From Mesoflavibacter sp037029465 (lineage in GTDB: Bacteria > Bacteroidota > Bacteroidia > Flavobacteriales > Flavobacteriaceae), in NCBI RefSeq assembly GCF_037029465.1, contig NZ_JAYMEM010000028.1, positions 124,001 to 188,000 on the forward strand: a DNA stretch of 64,000 nt. The letters run 5' to 3'. This document shows positions 46,056 through 56,316 of the stretch, piece by piece; within the stretch, counting starts at the first letter, position 1, and each line of letters opens with the position of its first letter. Under the pieces are notes generated by a model. The model saw only the letters and a program-made list of their open reading frames with translations. It made no database searches and had not been told where the DNA came from. The position numbers were made by a program, and so were the translations under genes.

Positions 46056-47516
46056 CTATTTCTTTGGGATTTCTTTTAAGATTTCTAACACAAATTTCCA
46101 ATATTTTTGAGCAGAGCTTATTTGAGCGCGCTCATCTGGGCTATGTGCACCTTTAATATTTGGTCCAAAACTAATCATTTCCATATCTGGATAATTTTGT
46201 CCTAAAATACCACATTCTAATCCTGCATGGCAAGCTGCAACGTGTGGCTTTTCGTTATTTAAACGCTCGTAAACATTTGTAACCACTTTTAAGATAGATG
46301 CATCCATATTTGGTGTCCAACCTGGGTAATCTCCAGAAAACTCTACTTCGCAACCTGTTAATTCAAACGTTGCGCGTAAAGTATTGGCTAAATCTAGTTT
46401 AGAACTCTCTACAGAGCTACGTGTTAAACACGCAATTTCTATCTCGCCATCTTTTATAGTTACTCGTGCTATATTATTAGACGTTTCTACTAATTCTGGA
46501 ATATCTGCACTCATACGGTATACACCATTTAATGCCGCATAAATTGCTCTGGTTACACCTTCTTGCACACCTAAATCCATAATTTTTTCTGGTGTTTCAG
46601 TTTTAGTGACCAAAATCTCTAAATCTGGCTCCATGGTTTTAAGTTCCTTCTTTATGGTATTGGCTTGCTCTTTCATTTCAGCTAAAAAAGCTTCTTCATG
46701 TATAGCATCTATTGCTACAATTGCTTTACTCTCGCGTGGAATAGCGTTACGTAAACTACCGCCTTCAATTTGAGAGATACGTAAACCAAAGTTTTCAAAA
46801 CCATCAAATAACACACGGTTCATAATTTTATTGGCGTTACCTAAACCTTCGTGTATTTGCATACCTGAATGTCCTCCTTGTAATCCTTTTACCTCAACTT
46901 GATAACCGGTTTTAAATTCTGGTGTTTCTTCTTCTTCATAAGTACGTCTTGCAGTTACATCTACTCCACCAGCACAACCAACACCAATTTCGTCATCTTC
47001 TTCGGTATCTAAATTCAATAAAATATCACCAGTTAATAATCCGCCTTTTAATCCCATTGCGCCAGTCATTCCGGTTTCTTCATCAATGGTAAATAAAGCT
47101 TCTATTGCTGGATGTGGTATATCTGTACTTTCTAAAATAGCCATAATGGTAGCAACACCTAAACCGTTATCTGCACCAAGTGTTGTTCCTTTTGCTTTTA
47201 CCCAATCACCATCTACATACATATCGATACCTTGCGTATCAAAATCAAAAACCGTATCGTTATTTTTTTGATGTACCATATCTAAATGCGATTGCATTAC
47301 AATGGTTACACGATCTTCCATTCCTGCTGTTGCTGGCTTTTTGATGATTACGTTTCCTACTTCGTCTTCTATAGTTTCTAAACCTAACTTAGCTCCAAAA
47401 TCTTTCATAAATTTTATAACGCGTTCTTCTTTTTTAGAAGGTCTTGGTACGGCGTTTAAATCGGCAAATTTATTCCATAATGCTTTAGGCTCTAAGGCTC
47501 TTACGTCTTGACTCAT
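46056..47516 (-). CDS. pepD: Aminoacyl-histidine dipeptidase (PepD, M20)
   Basis: The start at 47516 (MSQDVRALEPKALWNKF) is preferred over an ATG at 47555 that adds 13 residues atypical of the family. The 486-residue product has the M20 metal motifs MQSHLDMVHQ, GADNGLGVA and DEETGMTGA, plus the CHAGLECG and HSPDERA segments near the end. It is a cytosolic nonspecific dipeptidase. It is monocistronic, with a terminator. Confidence 0.95.
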   Translation of the reverse strand: MSQDVRALEPKALWNKFADLNAVPRPSKKEERVIKFMKDFGAKLGLETIEDEVGNVIIKKPATAGMEDRVTIVMQSHLDMVHQKNNDTVFDFDTQGIDMYVDGDWVKAKGTTLGADNGLGVATIMAILESTDIPHPAIEALFTIDEETGMTGAMGLKGGLLTGDILLNLDTEEDDEIGVGCAGGVDVTARRTYEEEETPEFKTGYQVEVKGLQGGHSGMQIHEGLGNANKIMNRVLFDGFENFGLRISQIEGGSLRNAIPRESKAIVAIDAIHEEAFLAEMKEQANTIKKELKTMEPDLEILVTKTETPEKIMDLGVQEGVTRAIYAALNGVYRMSADIPELVETSNNIARVTIKDGEIEIACLTRSSVESSKLDLANTLRATFELTGCEVEFSGDYPGWTPNMDASILKVVTNVYERLNNEKPHVAACHAGLECGILGQNYPDMEMISFGPNIKGAHSPDERAQISSAQKYWKFVLEILKEIPKK

Positions 47517-47584
47517 AATTTTATTTTTATTGAAACACAAAAGTACAAAATGCACTATGGATTAATTACTTTTTTAAGTTGAAA

Positions 47585-47803
47585 TTATGAGATTCTTCGC
47601 TGCGCTCTGAATGACAAGAAAAAAAACATCCACATTACTTTTGTCATTCTGAAGGAGGAACGACTGATGAATCTCTTATGATTAATATTAATAAGATTCT
47701 TCGCCTTCATTTCGACTGCGCTCAATGTGACAGCTCTGAATGACAAAAAGAAACCATTTAAACAAACATCAACTTTAGTCGTTACTCCTGATGGAAGTGA
47801 CAT
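47585..47803. repeat. Degenerate dispersed repeat cluster
   Basis: This 412-bp gap (47517-47928) holds several diverged copies of a short motif of the type GATTCTTCG...GCGCTC...AATGACA in both orientations. A 73-codon frame across it has no signal, no family and is made entirely of the repeat, so it is not counted as a gene. Confidence 0.65.
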
Positions 47804-47804
47804 C

Positions 47805-47852
47805 CTTTTTTATTTGGTCACTGAGCGTAGTCGAAGTGATCAAATAAAAAAG
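47805..47852. repeat. Long hairpin containing a dispersed 24-bp element
   Basis: The arms at 47805-47822 and 47835-47852 pair over 18 positions with one mismatch. The apex carries a 24-bp element (47816-47839, GGTCACTGAGCGTAG...) repeated exactly, inverted, at 57998-58021. The T- and A-rich bases lie within the arms, so it could act as a terminator in either direction. Confidence 0.7.
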
Positions 47853-47928
47853 ATATAACGGACAGCAGGAACCAACCTTTTAAAAAAACCTGAACGATTG
47901 GTCCTAATTTTAATTATTTTTGAAGTCT

Positions 47929-48996
47929 ATGCGAAAACACACCAAATTATTTTTAACGGGATTAATTGTACCTACCTACATTTTGGTACAACTTGCCAAG
48001 CGTTTTCCTGAATTTGTAGATCGAAATTATAGCGAAGGATTATACCCATTTTTATCTAAATGTTTTAGATATGTTTTGGGTTGGCTACCGTTTAGCTTTG
48101 GAGATTTTGTCTATGGTATTGGCATTTTTTTAATGCTAAGATGGTTAGTTTTAAACCGAAAACGTATTTATAAAGACACCATAAAATGGTTGTTAGATGT
48201 TGGTGCAGTTTTGGGTGTTGTGTATTTTGCATTTCATCTACTTTGGGGATTTAATTATTACCGTAATCCATTGCATAAAAACTTAGGTTTGGAAGACGAT
48301 TACACTACAGAACAACTACTTTCTGTCACCAAAAAACTAATTGAAAAATCTAACAATTTACAATTACATATCGCTAAAAACGATACAGTAAAAGTCGTTT
48401 TACCGTACACAAAAACCGAAATTTTAAAACAAACTCCGAATGGTTATAAAGTGTTGGAGAAAGAATTTCCGCATTTAGAATACCATCCAAAAAGTTTAAA
48501 AAAATCGATATTTAGTTTACCACTAACTTATATGGGTTTTAGCGGATATTTGAATCCTTTGACTAATGAAGCGCAGGTAGATTATTTAATTCCGGAGTAT
48601 AAATTCCCAACAACTTCAGCTCACGAGATTGCCCACCAATTGGGTTACGCTTTAGAAAACGAAGCCAATTTTATGGGGTTTTTAGCATCGGTAAACAATC
48701 CAGATATTTATTTTAAATATTGCGGTTACACCTTTGGACTTAGACATTGTTTAAGAGAAGTCTACAAACGTAATCCTGACACTTATTTTGAATTAGTTGA
48801 AACCATAAATCCTGGAATTATTAAAAACTACCAAGAAGTGCAAGACTTTTGGGATAGTTACAAAAACCCATCAGAGATTTTCTTTAAAAGCACATACACC
48901 ACTTATCTAAAAGCCAATAACCAAGCAAAAGGTATGGAAAGCTACAGCTATGTAGTGGCATTACTAGTAAATTACCTACAAAATAAAACACTTTAA
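47929..48996 (+). CDS. DUF3810 membrane protein with HExxH motif
   Basis: A TTG nine bases upstream also fits, but ATG at 47929 (MRKHTKLFLTG) is preferred. The 355-residue product has three membrane helices in the first 115 residues and a soluble domain containing H-E-I-A-H-Q-L-G followed by ALENEANFMGF (an extra Glu that could be a third ligand). This is the gluzincin-type pattern, so it may be an uncharacterised membrane metalloprotease. The DUF3810 family itself has no assigned reaction. Confidence 0.83.
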   Translation: MRKHTKLFLTGLIVPTYILVQLAKRFPEFVDRNYSEGLYPFLSKCFRYVLGWLPFSFGDFVYGIGIFLMLRWLVLNRKRIYKDTIKWLLDVGAVLGVVYFAFHLLWGFNYYRNPLHKNLGLEDDYTTEQLLSVTKKLIEKSNNLQLHIAKNDTVKVVLPYTKTEILKQTPNGYKVLEKEFPHLEYHPKSLKKSIFSLPLTYMGFSGYLNPLTNEAQVDYLIPEYKFPTTSAHEIAHQLGYALENEANFMGFLASVNNPDIYFKYCGYTFGLRHCLREVYKRNPDTYFELVETINPGIIKNYQEVQDFWDSYKNPSEIFFKSTYTTYLKANNQAKGMESYSYVVALLVNYLQNKTL

Positions 48997-49082
48997 AAAA
49001 GTTAAAATTTTACACTTCATTTTGAATAGGTAGCCTTAAGACTTATCTTTAATGTCTTTAAGACTTTAAACTAACTATTCTT

Positions 49083-52070
49083 ATGAAAAAAATCCTGAGT
49101 ATTTTAGGACTGTTACTGTGCAGTTATTCTTCTTTTGCACAAGAATACATTCCTAAAAATGACGGTGTAAAAACTAACACCTCTAATTACACAGCATTTA
49201 CAAATGCTAAAATTTACATTACTCCAACACAGGTTGTTGATAATGCTACGCTTTTAATAAAAGATGGAAAAGTAGTTGCAAGCGGTACTAGTGTTACTAT
49301 ACCAAAAAACGCAGTAACTGTAGATGTAAGCGGTAAAACTATTTACCCTTCATTTATTGAAACGTATAGCTATTTTGGGATGAAACCTGTTGAAAACGCT
49401 TCAAGCAATAGACGATCACCTCAATATGATGCAAGTCGTGAAGGTTATTATTGGAACGATCACATAAGACCTGACCAAAACGCATTAGACTTTTTTGACT
49501 TTGATAGTAAAAAGGCAGAAAAACTTAGAAAAGCTGGTTTTGGAGTTGTTAATTCTCACATTGATGACGGAATTATACAAGGTACAGGCGTATTAGTTAC
49601 ATTAGCGCCAGAAGGTAGTGATGCCACAAGATTATTAGACGAAAAACTAGGTCAGTTTTACGGTACTTCAAAAAGTAAAACATCACGTCAAATGTACCCA
49701 ACATCTTTAATGGGTACTATGGCATTATTAAGACAAGTAAATCTTGACGCAGATTGGTACGCAAAAGGAAATATAAAAGAGAAAGATCGCGCTTTAGAAG
49801 CGTTTAATGCTAATAAAAATGAAATTCAAATTCTTAATGCTTCTAGCAAAGAAAATGTACTTCGTTTTGATAAAATCGGCGATCAATTTAATACTCAATA
49901 TATTTTTATTGCTGGCGGTGATGAATACGAATGGATTAAAGATATCAAAGCGACAAACGCACAGTTTATCGTACCTGTAAATTTTCCAGATGCATATGAT
50001 ATGGAAGATCCATTAATGGCTAGCTCTGTTAGTTTAGCTGATTTGAAAGCATGGAATCAAGCACCTTCAAACCCTAAAATATTAGCAGATAACAATATTA
50101 CTTTTGCTTTTACAACTCATGATTTAAAAGAAGAAAAAGACTTATTGGCTAATCTTCAAAAAGCTATAGAATATGGTTTAGATAAAACTAAAGCATTAGA
50201 AGCTTTAACAACTATTCCTGCTCAAATCATAGGTAAATCTACTCAATTAGGACATTTAAAAACTGGTGCTTATGCTAACTTTTTAATCACTTCCGGAGAT
50301 ATTTTTGATAAAGAAACAACCATTTATCAAAACTGGGTAACTGGTGTTAAAGATGAAATAACACCAATGGACACCAAAGACTTGCGTGGAGATTACACGT
50401 TTAAATTAAACAATACCGATTACGAATTATCAATCTCTGGAGATATAGAAAAACTGAAGTCTAAAGTAATAACTGAAGATAAAGAGTTAGGTTCTAAAAT
50501 TAACTTTTCTGACGAATGGTTTACACTAACTTTTTCTACAATTGACACTACAAAACAAGAGTTTGTAAGAGTTGTTTCAAAAATTTCAGACACAGAAAAT
50601 ATAAAAGGAAAAGCAATTTTACCTAACGGAAAAGAATTTGCTTTTAACGCTACTAAAAAAGCTTCAGAAAAAGCTGAAGAGAAAAAAAGCGATAAAGACG
50701 AAGATAAAGAAAGTGAAACACCAAAACTATTCCCTGTTACTTATCCTAACATGGCTTACGGTTTTACTAGCCTACCTCAACAAGAAACTATTTTATTTAA
50801 AAACGCAACGGTTTGGACTAATGAAACTGAAGGTGTTTTAGAACAAACAGACGTTTTAATTAAAAACGGAAAAATTTCTAAAATAGGTAAAAATCTTAGC
50901 GCTGGTAATGCAACAATTGTAGATGCAACTGGTAAACATTTAACTTCTGGAATTATTGACGAACATTCACATATTGCAACTTCAAGCGTCAATGAAGCTG
51001 GTCATAATAGCACTGCTGAAGTAAGCATAGAAGACGTTTTAGATGCCGAAGACATTAACATTTACCGCAACCTTTCTGGTGGAGTTACATCAATACAAGT
51101 ACTTCACGGATCTGCAAATCCAATTGGCGGTCGTTCGGCAATTATTAAATTAAAATGGGGAGAAACTCCAGAAAATTTAATTTACACAAACACTCCAAAA
51201 TTTATCAAGTTTGCTTTAGGTGAAAACGTAAAGCAAAGTAATTGGGGCGATGATAGTAGAAACAGATTTCCACAAACCAGAATGGGTGTTGAACAAGTTT
51301 ATATGGATTATTTCCAAAGAGCAAAAGAATACGATGCATTAAAGAAAAGCGGTAAACCTTACCGAAAAGATATCGAGCTAGAAACACTTGCAGAAATTTT
51401 AAATAAAGAACGTTTTATTTCTTGTCACTCTTACGTTCAAAGTGAAATTAATATGCTAATGAAAGTTGCTGAAAGATTCAACTTCAACATTAATACCTTC
51501 ACACATATTTTAGAAGGTTACAAAGTAGCCGATAAAATGGTAGAACACGGTGTTGGCGGATCTACGTTTAGCGATTGGTGGGCATATAAATATGAGGTTA
51601 ACGATGCTATTCCTTTTAATGCACCAATCATGCGCAATGCTGGTGTAACGGTTGCTATTAATAGTGATGATGCCGAAATGTCTAGACGCTTAAATCAAGA
51701 AGCTGCAAAAAGTGTAAAATACGGAGATATTAGCGAAGAAGACGCTTGGAAGTTTGTTACTTTAAACCCTGCAAAACTATTACACATTGATGATCGTGTA
51801 GGAAGTATAAAAGTAGGAAAGGATGCAGATGTTGTTTTATGGTCAGATCATCCATTATCTATTTATGCTAAAGCAGAAAAAACAATTATTGACGGTACCG
51901 TTTATTTTGATATAGAACGTGATGCACAACTTCGCGAAGCAATGGAAAAAGAAAAAAATGAATTAACCACAATGATGCTTCAAGCAAAACACAAAGGGTT
52001 AAAGACAAAGCCAATTGAGAAAAAAGAAAAAGAATTATTACACTGTGACTCTGTAGAACATCAGTTTTAA
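49083..52070 (+). CDS. Two-domain secreted amidohydrolase
   Basis: The 995-residue product has a signal peptide (residues 1-19). The N-terminal half (about 35-440) keeps the amidohydrolase scaffold, but its metal motif H-x-H is replaced (YPSFIETYSYFG). A Lys/Glu-rich linker follows near 520-545. The C-terminal half has intact ligands: EHSHIA, CHSYVQSE, THILEGY and INSDDAEM. It therefore looks like a tandem duplication with one active half. Substrates of such envelope amidohydrolases are often peptide- or imidazole-like, but this one cannot be told. It is 35 bp before a related gene. Confidence 0.87.
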   Translation: MKKILSILGLLLCSYSSFAQEYIPKNDGVKTNTSNYTAFTNAKIYITPTQVVDNATLLIKDGKVVASGTSVTIPKNAVTVDVSGKTIYPSFIETYSYFGMKPVENASSNRRSPQYDASREGYYWNDHIRPDQNALDFFDFDSKKAEKLRKAGFGVVNSHIDDGIIQGTGVLVTLAPEGSDATRLLDEKLGQFYGTSKSKTSRQMYPTSLMGTMALLRQVNLDADWYAKGNIKEKDRALEAFNANKNEIQILNASSKENVLRFDKIGDQFNTQYIFIAGGDEYEWIKDIKATNAQFIVPVNFPDAYDMEDPLMASSVSLADLKAWNQAPSNPKILADNNITFAFTTHDLKEEKDLLANLQKAIEYGLDKTKALEALTTIPAQIIGKSTQLGHLKTGAYANFLITSGDIFDKETTIYQNWVTGVKDEITPMDTKDLRGDYTFKLNNTDYELSISGDIEKLKSKVITEDKELGSKINFSDEWFTLTFSTIDTTKQEFVRVVSKISDTENIKGKAILPNGKEFAFNATKKASEKAEEKKSDKDEDKESETPKLFPVTYPNMAYGFTSLPQQETILFKNATVWTNETEGVLEQTDVLIKNGKISKIGKNLSAGNATIVDATGKHLTSGIIDEHSHIATSSVNEAGHNSTAEVSIEDVLDAEDINIYRNLSGGVTSIQVLHGSANPIGGRSAIIKLKWGETPENLIYTNTPKFIKFALGENVKQSNWGDDSRNRFPQTRMGVEQVYMDYFQRAKEYDALKKSGKPYRKDIELETLAEILNKERFISCHSYVQSEINMLMKVAERFNFNINTFTHILEGYKVADKMVEHGVGGSTFSDWWAYKYEVNDAIPFNAPIMRNAGVTVAINSDDAEMSRRLNQEAAKSVKYGDISEEDAWKFVTLNPAKLLHIDDRVGSIKVGKDADVVLWSDHPLSIYAKAEKTIIDGTVYFDIERDAQLREAMEKEKNELTTMMLQAKHKGLKTKPIEKKEKELLHCDSVEHQF

Positions 52071-52105
52071 AAAAGGACAAAGTGTATAATCAAAACGTAT
52101 AAAAA

Positions 52106-53401
52106 ATGAAAAAACTAAATATATTAATCCTAACACTTTTGGTGAGTATTTCTGGTTTAGCACAGCAAACACCAGCACCAAAACAAACAAATGCTTACTC
52201 TATAGAAGGTGCTACCTTGCATATGGGTAACGGTAATGTGATTAAAAATTCTTTAATCATGTTTGACAACGGAAAAATTACTTTTGTTGGTAGTGCTATG
52301 ATGAAAATAGCCAGACAAGGCGAAGTTATAGACGCAAAAGGCAAACATGTATATCCTGGTTTTATTGCTCCTAATTCTACTTTAGGTTTAGTAGAAGTAG
52401 ATGCTGTAAGAGCTAGTGATGATGAAGACGAAATCGGAGCTATGAATCCGCACGTAAGAAGTATAATTGCTTATAATACTGAATCTAAAGTTGTAGAATC
52501 TATGCGTCCAAACGGTGTATTAATGGCGCAAATTACGCCTCGTGGCGGACGTATTTCTGGAACGTCTAGTATTGTTCAATTAGACGCATGGAATTGGGAA
52601 GATGCTATTATCAAAGAAGATGATGGGATCCATCTAAATTGGCCAAGAGCATATTCGCGTGGTCGTTGGTGGTTAGGAGAACCAATGGTTTTAACCGAAA
52701 ACAAAAATTACAGCAAAGAAGTTGACGAATTAAAAAACTATTTTGCAGAAAACAAAGCCTATCAAGCTAGTGATAAATCACCAAAAGATATTCCTTTTGA
52801 TGCTTTACAAGGTTTAATAAATGGTAATAAAATACTTTATGTCCATGTAGATAACGAAAAAGGAATTACAGACGCCATTAATTTCGCAAAAGCGCAAAAC
52901 ATAAAAAAGACTGTAATTGTTGGTGGTTACGAAGCTAACAACGTTACAGACTTATTAAAAGAAAATAACGTACCAGTGCTTTTACAACGCGTACACTCTT
53001 TACCAAATAGCGGTGATGACGATTATGATTTACCATACAAATTAGCTACGCAATTGGTTGAAGCTGGTGTTTTAGTTGGTCTTGAAAATGCTGGTGACAT
53101 GGAACGTATGAACACTAGAAACTTACCATTTTTAGCTGGTACTACTGTTGCTTACGGATTAACTAAAGAACAAGCTTTAAGTTTAATCACTTACAACACT
53201 GCAAAGATTTTGGGTATTGATGATACTGTTGGATCTTTAGAAGTTGGTAAAGATGCCACACTTTTTATTAGTGAAGGTGATGCTTTAGATATGCGCACCA
53301 ACAAACTAACTAAAGCCTTTATACAAGGTAGAGATATTAGTCTTGAAACACATCAAACAGAATTAGCCAAACGCTACTCAGAAAAATATAAAAATCAATA
53401 A
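52106..53401 (+). CDS. Amidohydrolase-like protein without the H-x-H motif
   Basis: The 431-residue product has a signal peptide and the amidohydrolase scaffold (GKHVYPGFI at the entry to the metal site and IDDTVGSLEVGKDATLFI at the end). The expected H-x-H after the PGF motif is replaced by APNST, and the late Asp region is altered to ENAGDMERMN. It resembles the degenerate half of the preceding protein. It is probably a non-catalytic partner, or uses other ligands. It ends the operon at a strong terminator. Confidence 0.85.
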   Translation: MKKLNILILTLLVSISGLAQQTPAPKQTNAYSIEGATLHMGNGNVIKNSLIMFDNGKITFVGSAMMKIARQGEVIDAKGKHVYPGFIAPNSTLGLVEVDAVRASDDEDEIGAMNPHVRSIIAYNTESKVVESMRPNGVLMAQITPRGGRISGTSSIVQLDAWNWEDAIIKEDDGIHLNWPRAYSRGRWWLGEPMVLTENKNYSKEVDELKNYFAENKAYQASDKSPKDIPFDALQGLINGNKILYVHVDNEKGITDAINFAKAQNIKKTVIVGGYEANNVTDLLKENNVPVLLQRVHSLPNSGDDDYDLPYKLATQLVEAGVLVGLENAGDMERMNTRNLPFLAGTTVAYGLTKEQALSLITYNTAKILGIDDTVGSLEVGKDATLFISEGDALDMRTNKLTKAFIQGRDISLETHQTELAKRYSEKYKNQ

Positions 53402-53404
53402 CAA

Positions 53405-53434
53405 AAAAAGCGAGCATTTAGCTCGCTTTTTTTT
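53405..53434 (+). terminator. Bidirectional terminator between convergent genes
   Basis: AAAAAGCGAGC and GCTCGCTTTTT form an 11-bp stem with loop ATTTA and a T-run that reaches the stop codon of the convergent gene. Confidence 0.9.
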
Positions 53435-55466
53435 ATTCTATAATAATCTTTTTGACAAGATTTAGTTGGTTTTCATTTTCAATTTTTAGAAAATAAACAC
53501 CTTTACTAAAATTACTAACATCCAAACTATAACTTTCTGTCAAGGTTACCAATTGATTAATTACTACTTTACCTTGAATATCTGTTAATGTTAAGGTATA
53601 ATTGTTTTCATTTGGAGCATTGAAACTAATATTCAGCATAGTAGAAGCTGGATTAGGGTAAATTTTAAATTCTGACACATTAAATTGATCAATGCTTAAA
53701 GCTACAGAAGCATCTAAATAGTCTGGCAAACCATTATTATTGGTATCATCATCTGTTGGATCTCCATTAAGATTATAGTCTTCATTAATGGTTAATACAC
53801 CATCTCCATCGTCATCGTCGTCAAGATAGTTTTCAATTAAATCATTATCTGTATCTATAAAAACATAACTATTTGAGTTATTGGATCTACCTGCAGCAAT
53901 GCTAATTTCTACACTAGTTGATACGTTATCTCCATCATCATCACTGTCTAAATAGTCAGGTATTGTATCTAGGTCTGTATCATCATCGTCTAGATTACCG
54001 TTACCATTAATATCCTCGTCTGCATCTACAACACCATCATTATCTGTATCTACACATGTTATTTCATTAACAATAACTGTTTGAGTTGAAGTACAACTAT
54101 TATTAACGTCTGTAACTTCAACGGTATACGTTCCTGCTTGATTTACAACAAGAGTTTCATTTGTTTCAGAAGCAATTATCACAGCATCATAATACCATTC
54201 AAAAGTATAATTGGACGAATCTAGATTAGTATCTAAAGTTAAACTGTCTCCTGTACAAAACTCATTAGATCCTGTGAAGTTAACTATTGGTGCTGAAACT
54301 ACTGATAAAACAAAATCAACTATCACAGAACAACCTGTAGTAGCTTTTTCTACTCTTACATAAATGGCTTGCGGATTAATACTATTTTGATAATTGTAAA
54401 CGTCACTTATTTGATTAATATCATTTTGTGCGTCCATTATAGTTTCGTGATAAGTAACTACAACTCCTGGTTCTCCATTAGTTATTACACTTTCATTTTG
54501 TGCTAAGTTAAAAACAGCAATACTATCATTATCATCGTCACAAACCTCTAAATTTGAAGGATCCTGAACAGGAGAAGGACTTAAATTTACTATAACATCA
54601 AAATTAACTATCGAAAAACAACCAGTTACATCATTTTCTACTCTTACATAAATGCTTTGACTTAAAGATGTTGTATTTGTAAAATTAGTTGGGTTAGCTA
54701 TAGCATTTGTAGCGTTTACTGCATCTGTAAGTGCTATATAATATGAGGCTGAAACGCCTACTTCTCCGTTAAGGATTATAGTTTCATTTATTGTTAAATC
54801 AAAGTTAGCAATCCCATCATTGTCATCATCGCAGACTTCTATATTATTTGGACTTGTTGAAGTTGGGTTAGGGTTAACTCTAATGGTTAAAGTTGTAATA
54901 TCAAAACAACTACTACTATTTACAAAAACCCTAACAAATAATGTCTGTATACCAGACATTATATTTTGATATGTTGTTGGATTAGATATTGGATTAACCT
55001 CTGTTTGAGCATCTACCATAGTTTCATAATAAACAACTGTATATCCAGAAGCACCACCAGTAATTTCATTATTTTTAGATGTTAAATCAAATACTGCAAA
55101 CCCATCATTATAAGCATAATAATTTGCATCTAACTCGTCACATATCTCTAAAGGCGATGGTTGATAAATTATTGGTGATTCTAATACCGTAAACGTATAA
55201 GTACTGCTTGCTGGCGTTGTACCATTTGTTGTATATTCTACGGTATAAGTTTGTTGTGATTGTGCTCCAGTAACCTCGCCTGTAATGGCATCAATTGCAG
55301 CACTATCTGCTGGAGTTGGATTGAAAATAAAAGTTCCTCCTGTTGTTCCTGTTATTGTAGCTGTTGCTCCTTCACAATTCGGAGTCATAAAAAAAGAAGG
55401 GTCATCTTGAGCCAAAGTAGCAAAAGATGTGATTAAAGCGATAAAAAAAAGTAATTGTTGTTTCAT
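53433..55466 (-). CDS. T9SS-sorted secreted protein with repeats and Ca-binding segments
   Basis: The start at 55466 (MKQQLLFFIALITSFATLAQ) is used; an ATG at 55535 would add 23 residues and overlap the divergent gene. The 677-residue product has a signal peptide and three or four ~95-residue repeats with the pattern LEVCDDDNDG...ANFDL (about 110-410). A PKD/Ig-like segment and acidic thrombospondin type 3-like loops rich in DxDxDG (about 490-600) follow, with a C-terminal type IX sorting domain (FKIYPNPASTMLNI). It is a surface or released adhesin-like protein. Confidence 0.9.
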   Translation of the reverse strand: MKQQLLFFIALITSFATLAQDDPSFFMTPNCEGATATITGTTGGTFIFNPTPADSAAIDAITGEVTGAQSQQTYTVEYTTNGTTPASSTYTFTVLESPIIYQPSPLEICDELDANYYAYNDGFAVFDLTSKNNEITGGASGYTVVYYETMVDAQTEVNPISNPTTYQNIMSGIQTLFVRVFVNSSSCFDITTLTIRVNPNPTSTSPNNIEVCDDDNDGIANFDLTINETIILNGEVGVSASYYIALTDAVNATNAIANPTNFTNTTSLSQSIYVRVENDVTGCFSIVNFDVIVNLSPSPVQDPSNLEVCDDDNDSIAVFNLAQNESVITNGEPGVVVTYHETIMDAQNDINQISDVYNYQNSINPQAIYVRVEKATTGCSVIVDFVLSVVSAPIVNFTGSNEFCTGDSLTLDTNLDSSNYTFEWYYDAVIIASETNETLVVNQAGTYTVEVTDVNNSCTSTQTVIVNEITCVDTDNDGVVDADEDINGNGNLDDDDTDLDTIPDYLDSDDDGDNVSTSVEISIAAGRSNNSNSYVFIDTDNDLIENYLDDDDDGDGVLTINEDYNLNGDPTDDDTNNNGLPDYLDASVALSIDQFNVSEFKIYPNPASTMLNISFNAPNENNYTLTLTDIQGKVVINQLVTLTESYSLDVSNFSKGVYFLKIENENQLNLVKKIIIE

Positions 55467-55509
55467 AAAGGTTAAATTTGTAATGTTAAAGGTAGTATAA
55501 ATATTCAAC

Positions 55510-56307
55510 ATGACGTACAAACAAATTTCTAGCACACAAAACCAGCTAATAAAACAAATTGTTTTATTAAAAGAAAAATCTAGAGAACGCCGTAAATCTG
55601 GGCTTTTTGTTGTTGAAGGTTTACGCGAAATACAATTAACACTTCAAGGACATTACGATATAGAAACCCTTTTGTTTTATCCTGAAATTTGCCCAGAAAA
55701 CAATTTACCTAAACTGAACGATTCTACTCAAATTATTGAAATCTCTAAAGACGTTTATCAAAAAATAGCGCATAGAGATACGACTGAAGGTATTGTAGCT
55801 ATTGCAAAAAGTAAATCGCATCAATTAGAGAACTTGAAATTAAATAGTGAAAATCCATTAATTTTAATTGCAGAAGCTCCTGAAAAACCTGGAAATATTG
55901 GTGCTTTATTACGTACCGCAGATGCTGCAAACGTAGATGCTTTTATTTTAGCAAATCCTAAAACCGATTTATACAATCCTAATATTATAAGATCTAGTGT
56001 TGGTTGTGTATTTACTAATACGATTGCGACTGGTAGTACAGAAGATATTATCGCATTTTTAAAGTCGAATAACATCAATATTTACAGTGCTATTTTGCAA
56101 GATGCAGCATATTACCATCAACAAGAATTCACTAAAGCCAGCGCTATTGTTGTAGGTACAGAAGCAGATGGTTTAAGTCAAGCTTGGCGCGATGCTTCAA
56201 CACAAAACATCATTATCCCTATGAGTGGAAAAATTGACTCTATGAATGTATCTGTTGCTGCAGGAATTTTAGTTTTTGAAGCTAAAAGACAAAGAGGTTT
56301 TATTTAA
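55510..56307 (+). CDS. TrmH-family RNA 2'-O-methyltransferase
   Basis: The 265-residue product has an N-terminal substrate-binding domain with RERRKSGLFVVEG, and the SPOUT motifs EAPEKPGNIGALLRTADAA, NIIRSSVG and MSGKIDSMNVSVAAG (the knot region). It methylates a ribose 2'-OH in rRNA or tRNA; the position cannot be fixed. It is followed closely by the M48 protease gene. Confidence 0.92.
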   Translation: MTYKQISSTQNQLIKQIVLLKEKSRERRKSGLFVVEGLREIQLTLQGHYDIETLLFYPEICPENNLPKLNDSTQIIEISKDVYQKIAHRDTTEGIVAIAKSKSHQLENLKLNSENPLILIAEAPEKPGNIGALLRTADAANVDAFILANPKTDLYNPNIIRSSVGCVFTNTIATGSTEDIIAFLKSNNINIYSAILQDAAYYHQQEFTKASAIVVGTEADGLSQAWRDASTQNIIIPMSGKIDSMNVSVAAGILVFEAKRQRGFI

Positions 56308-56316
56308 AATACTATC

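Noticed and set aside
47585..47803. 73-codon minus-strand frame
   Set aside because: It consists of dispersed-repeat sequence in both orientations and has no family, signal or neighbours.
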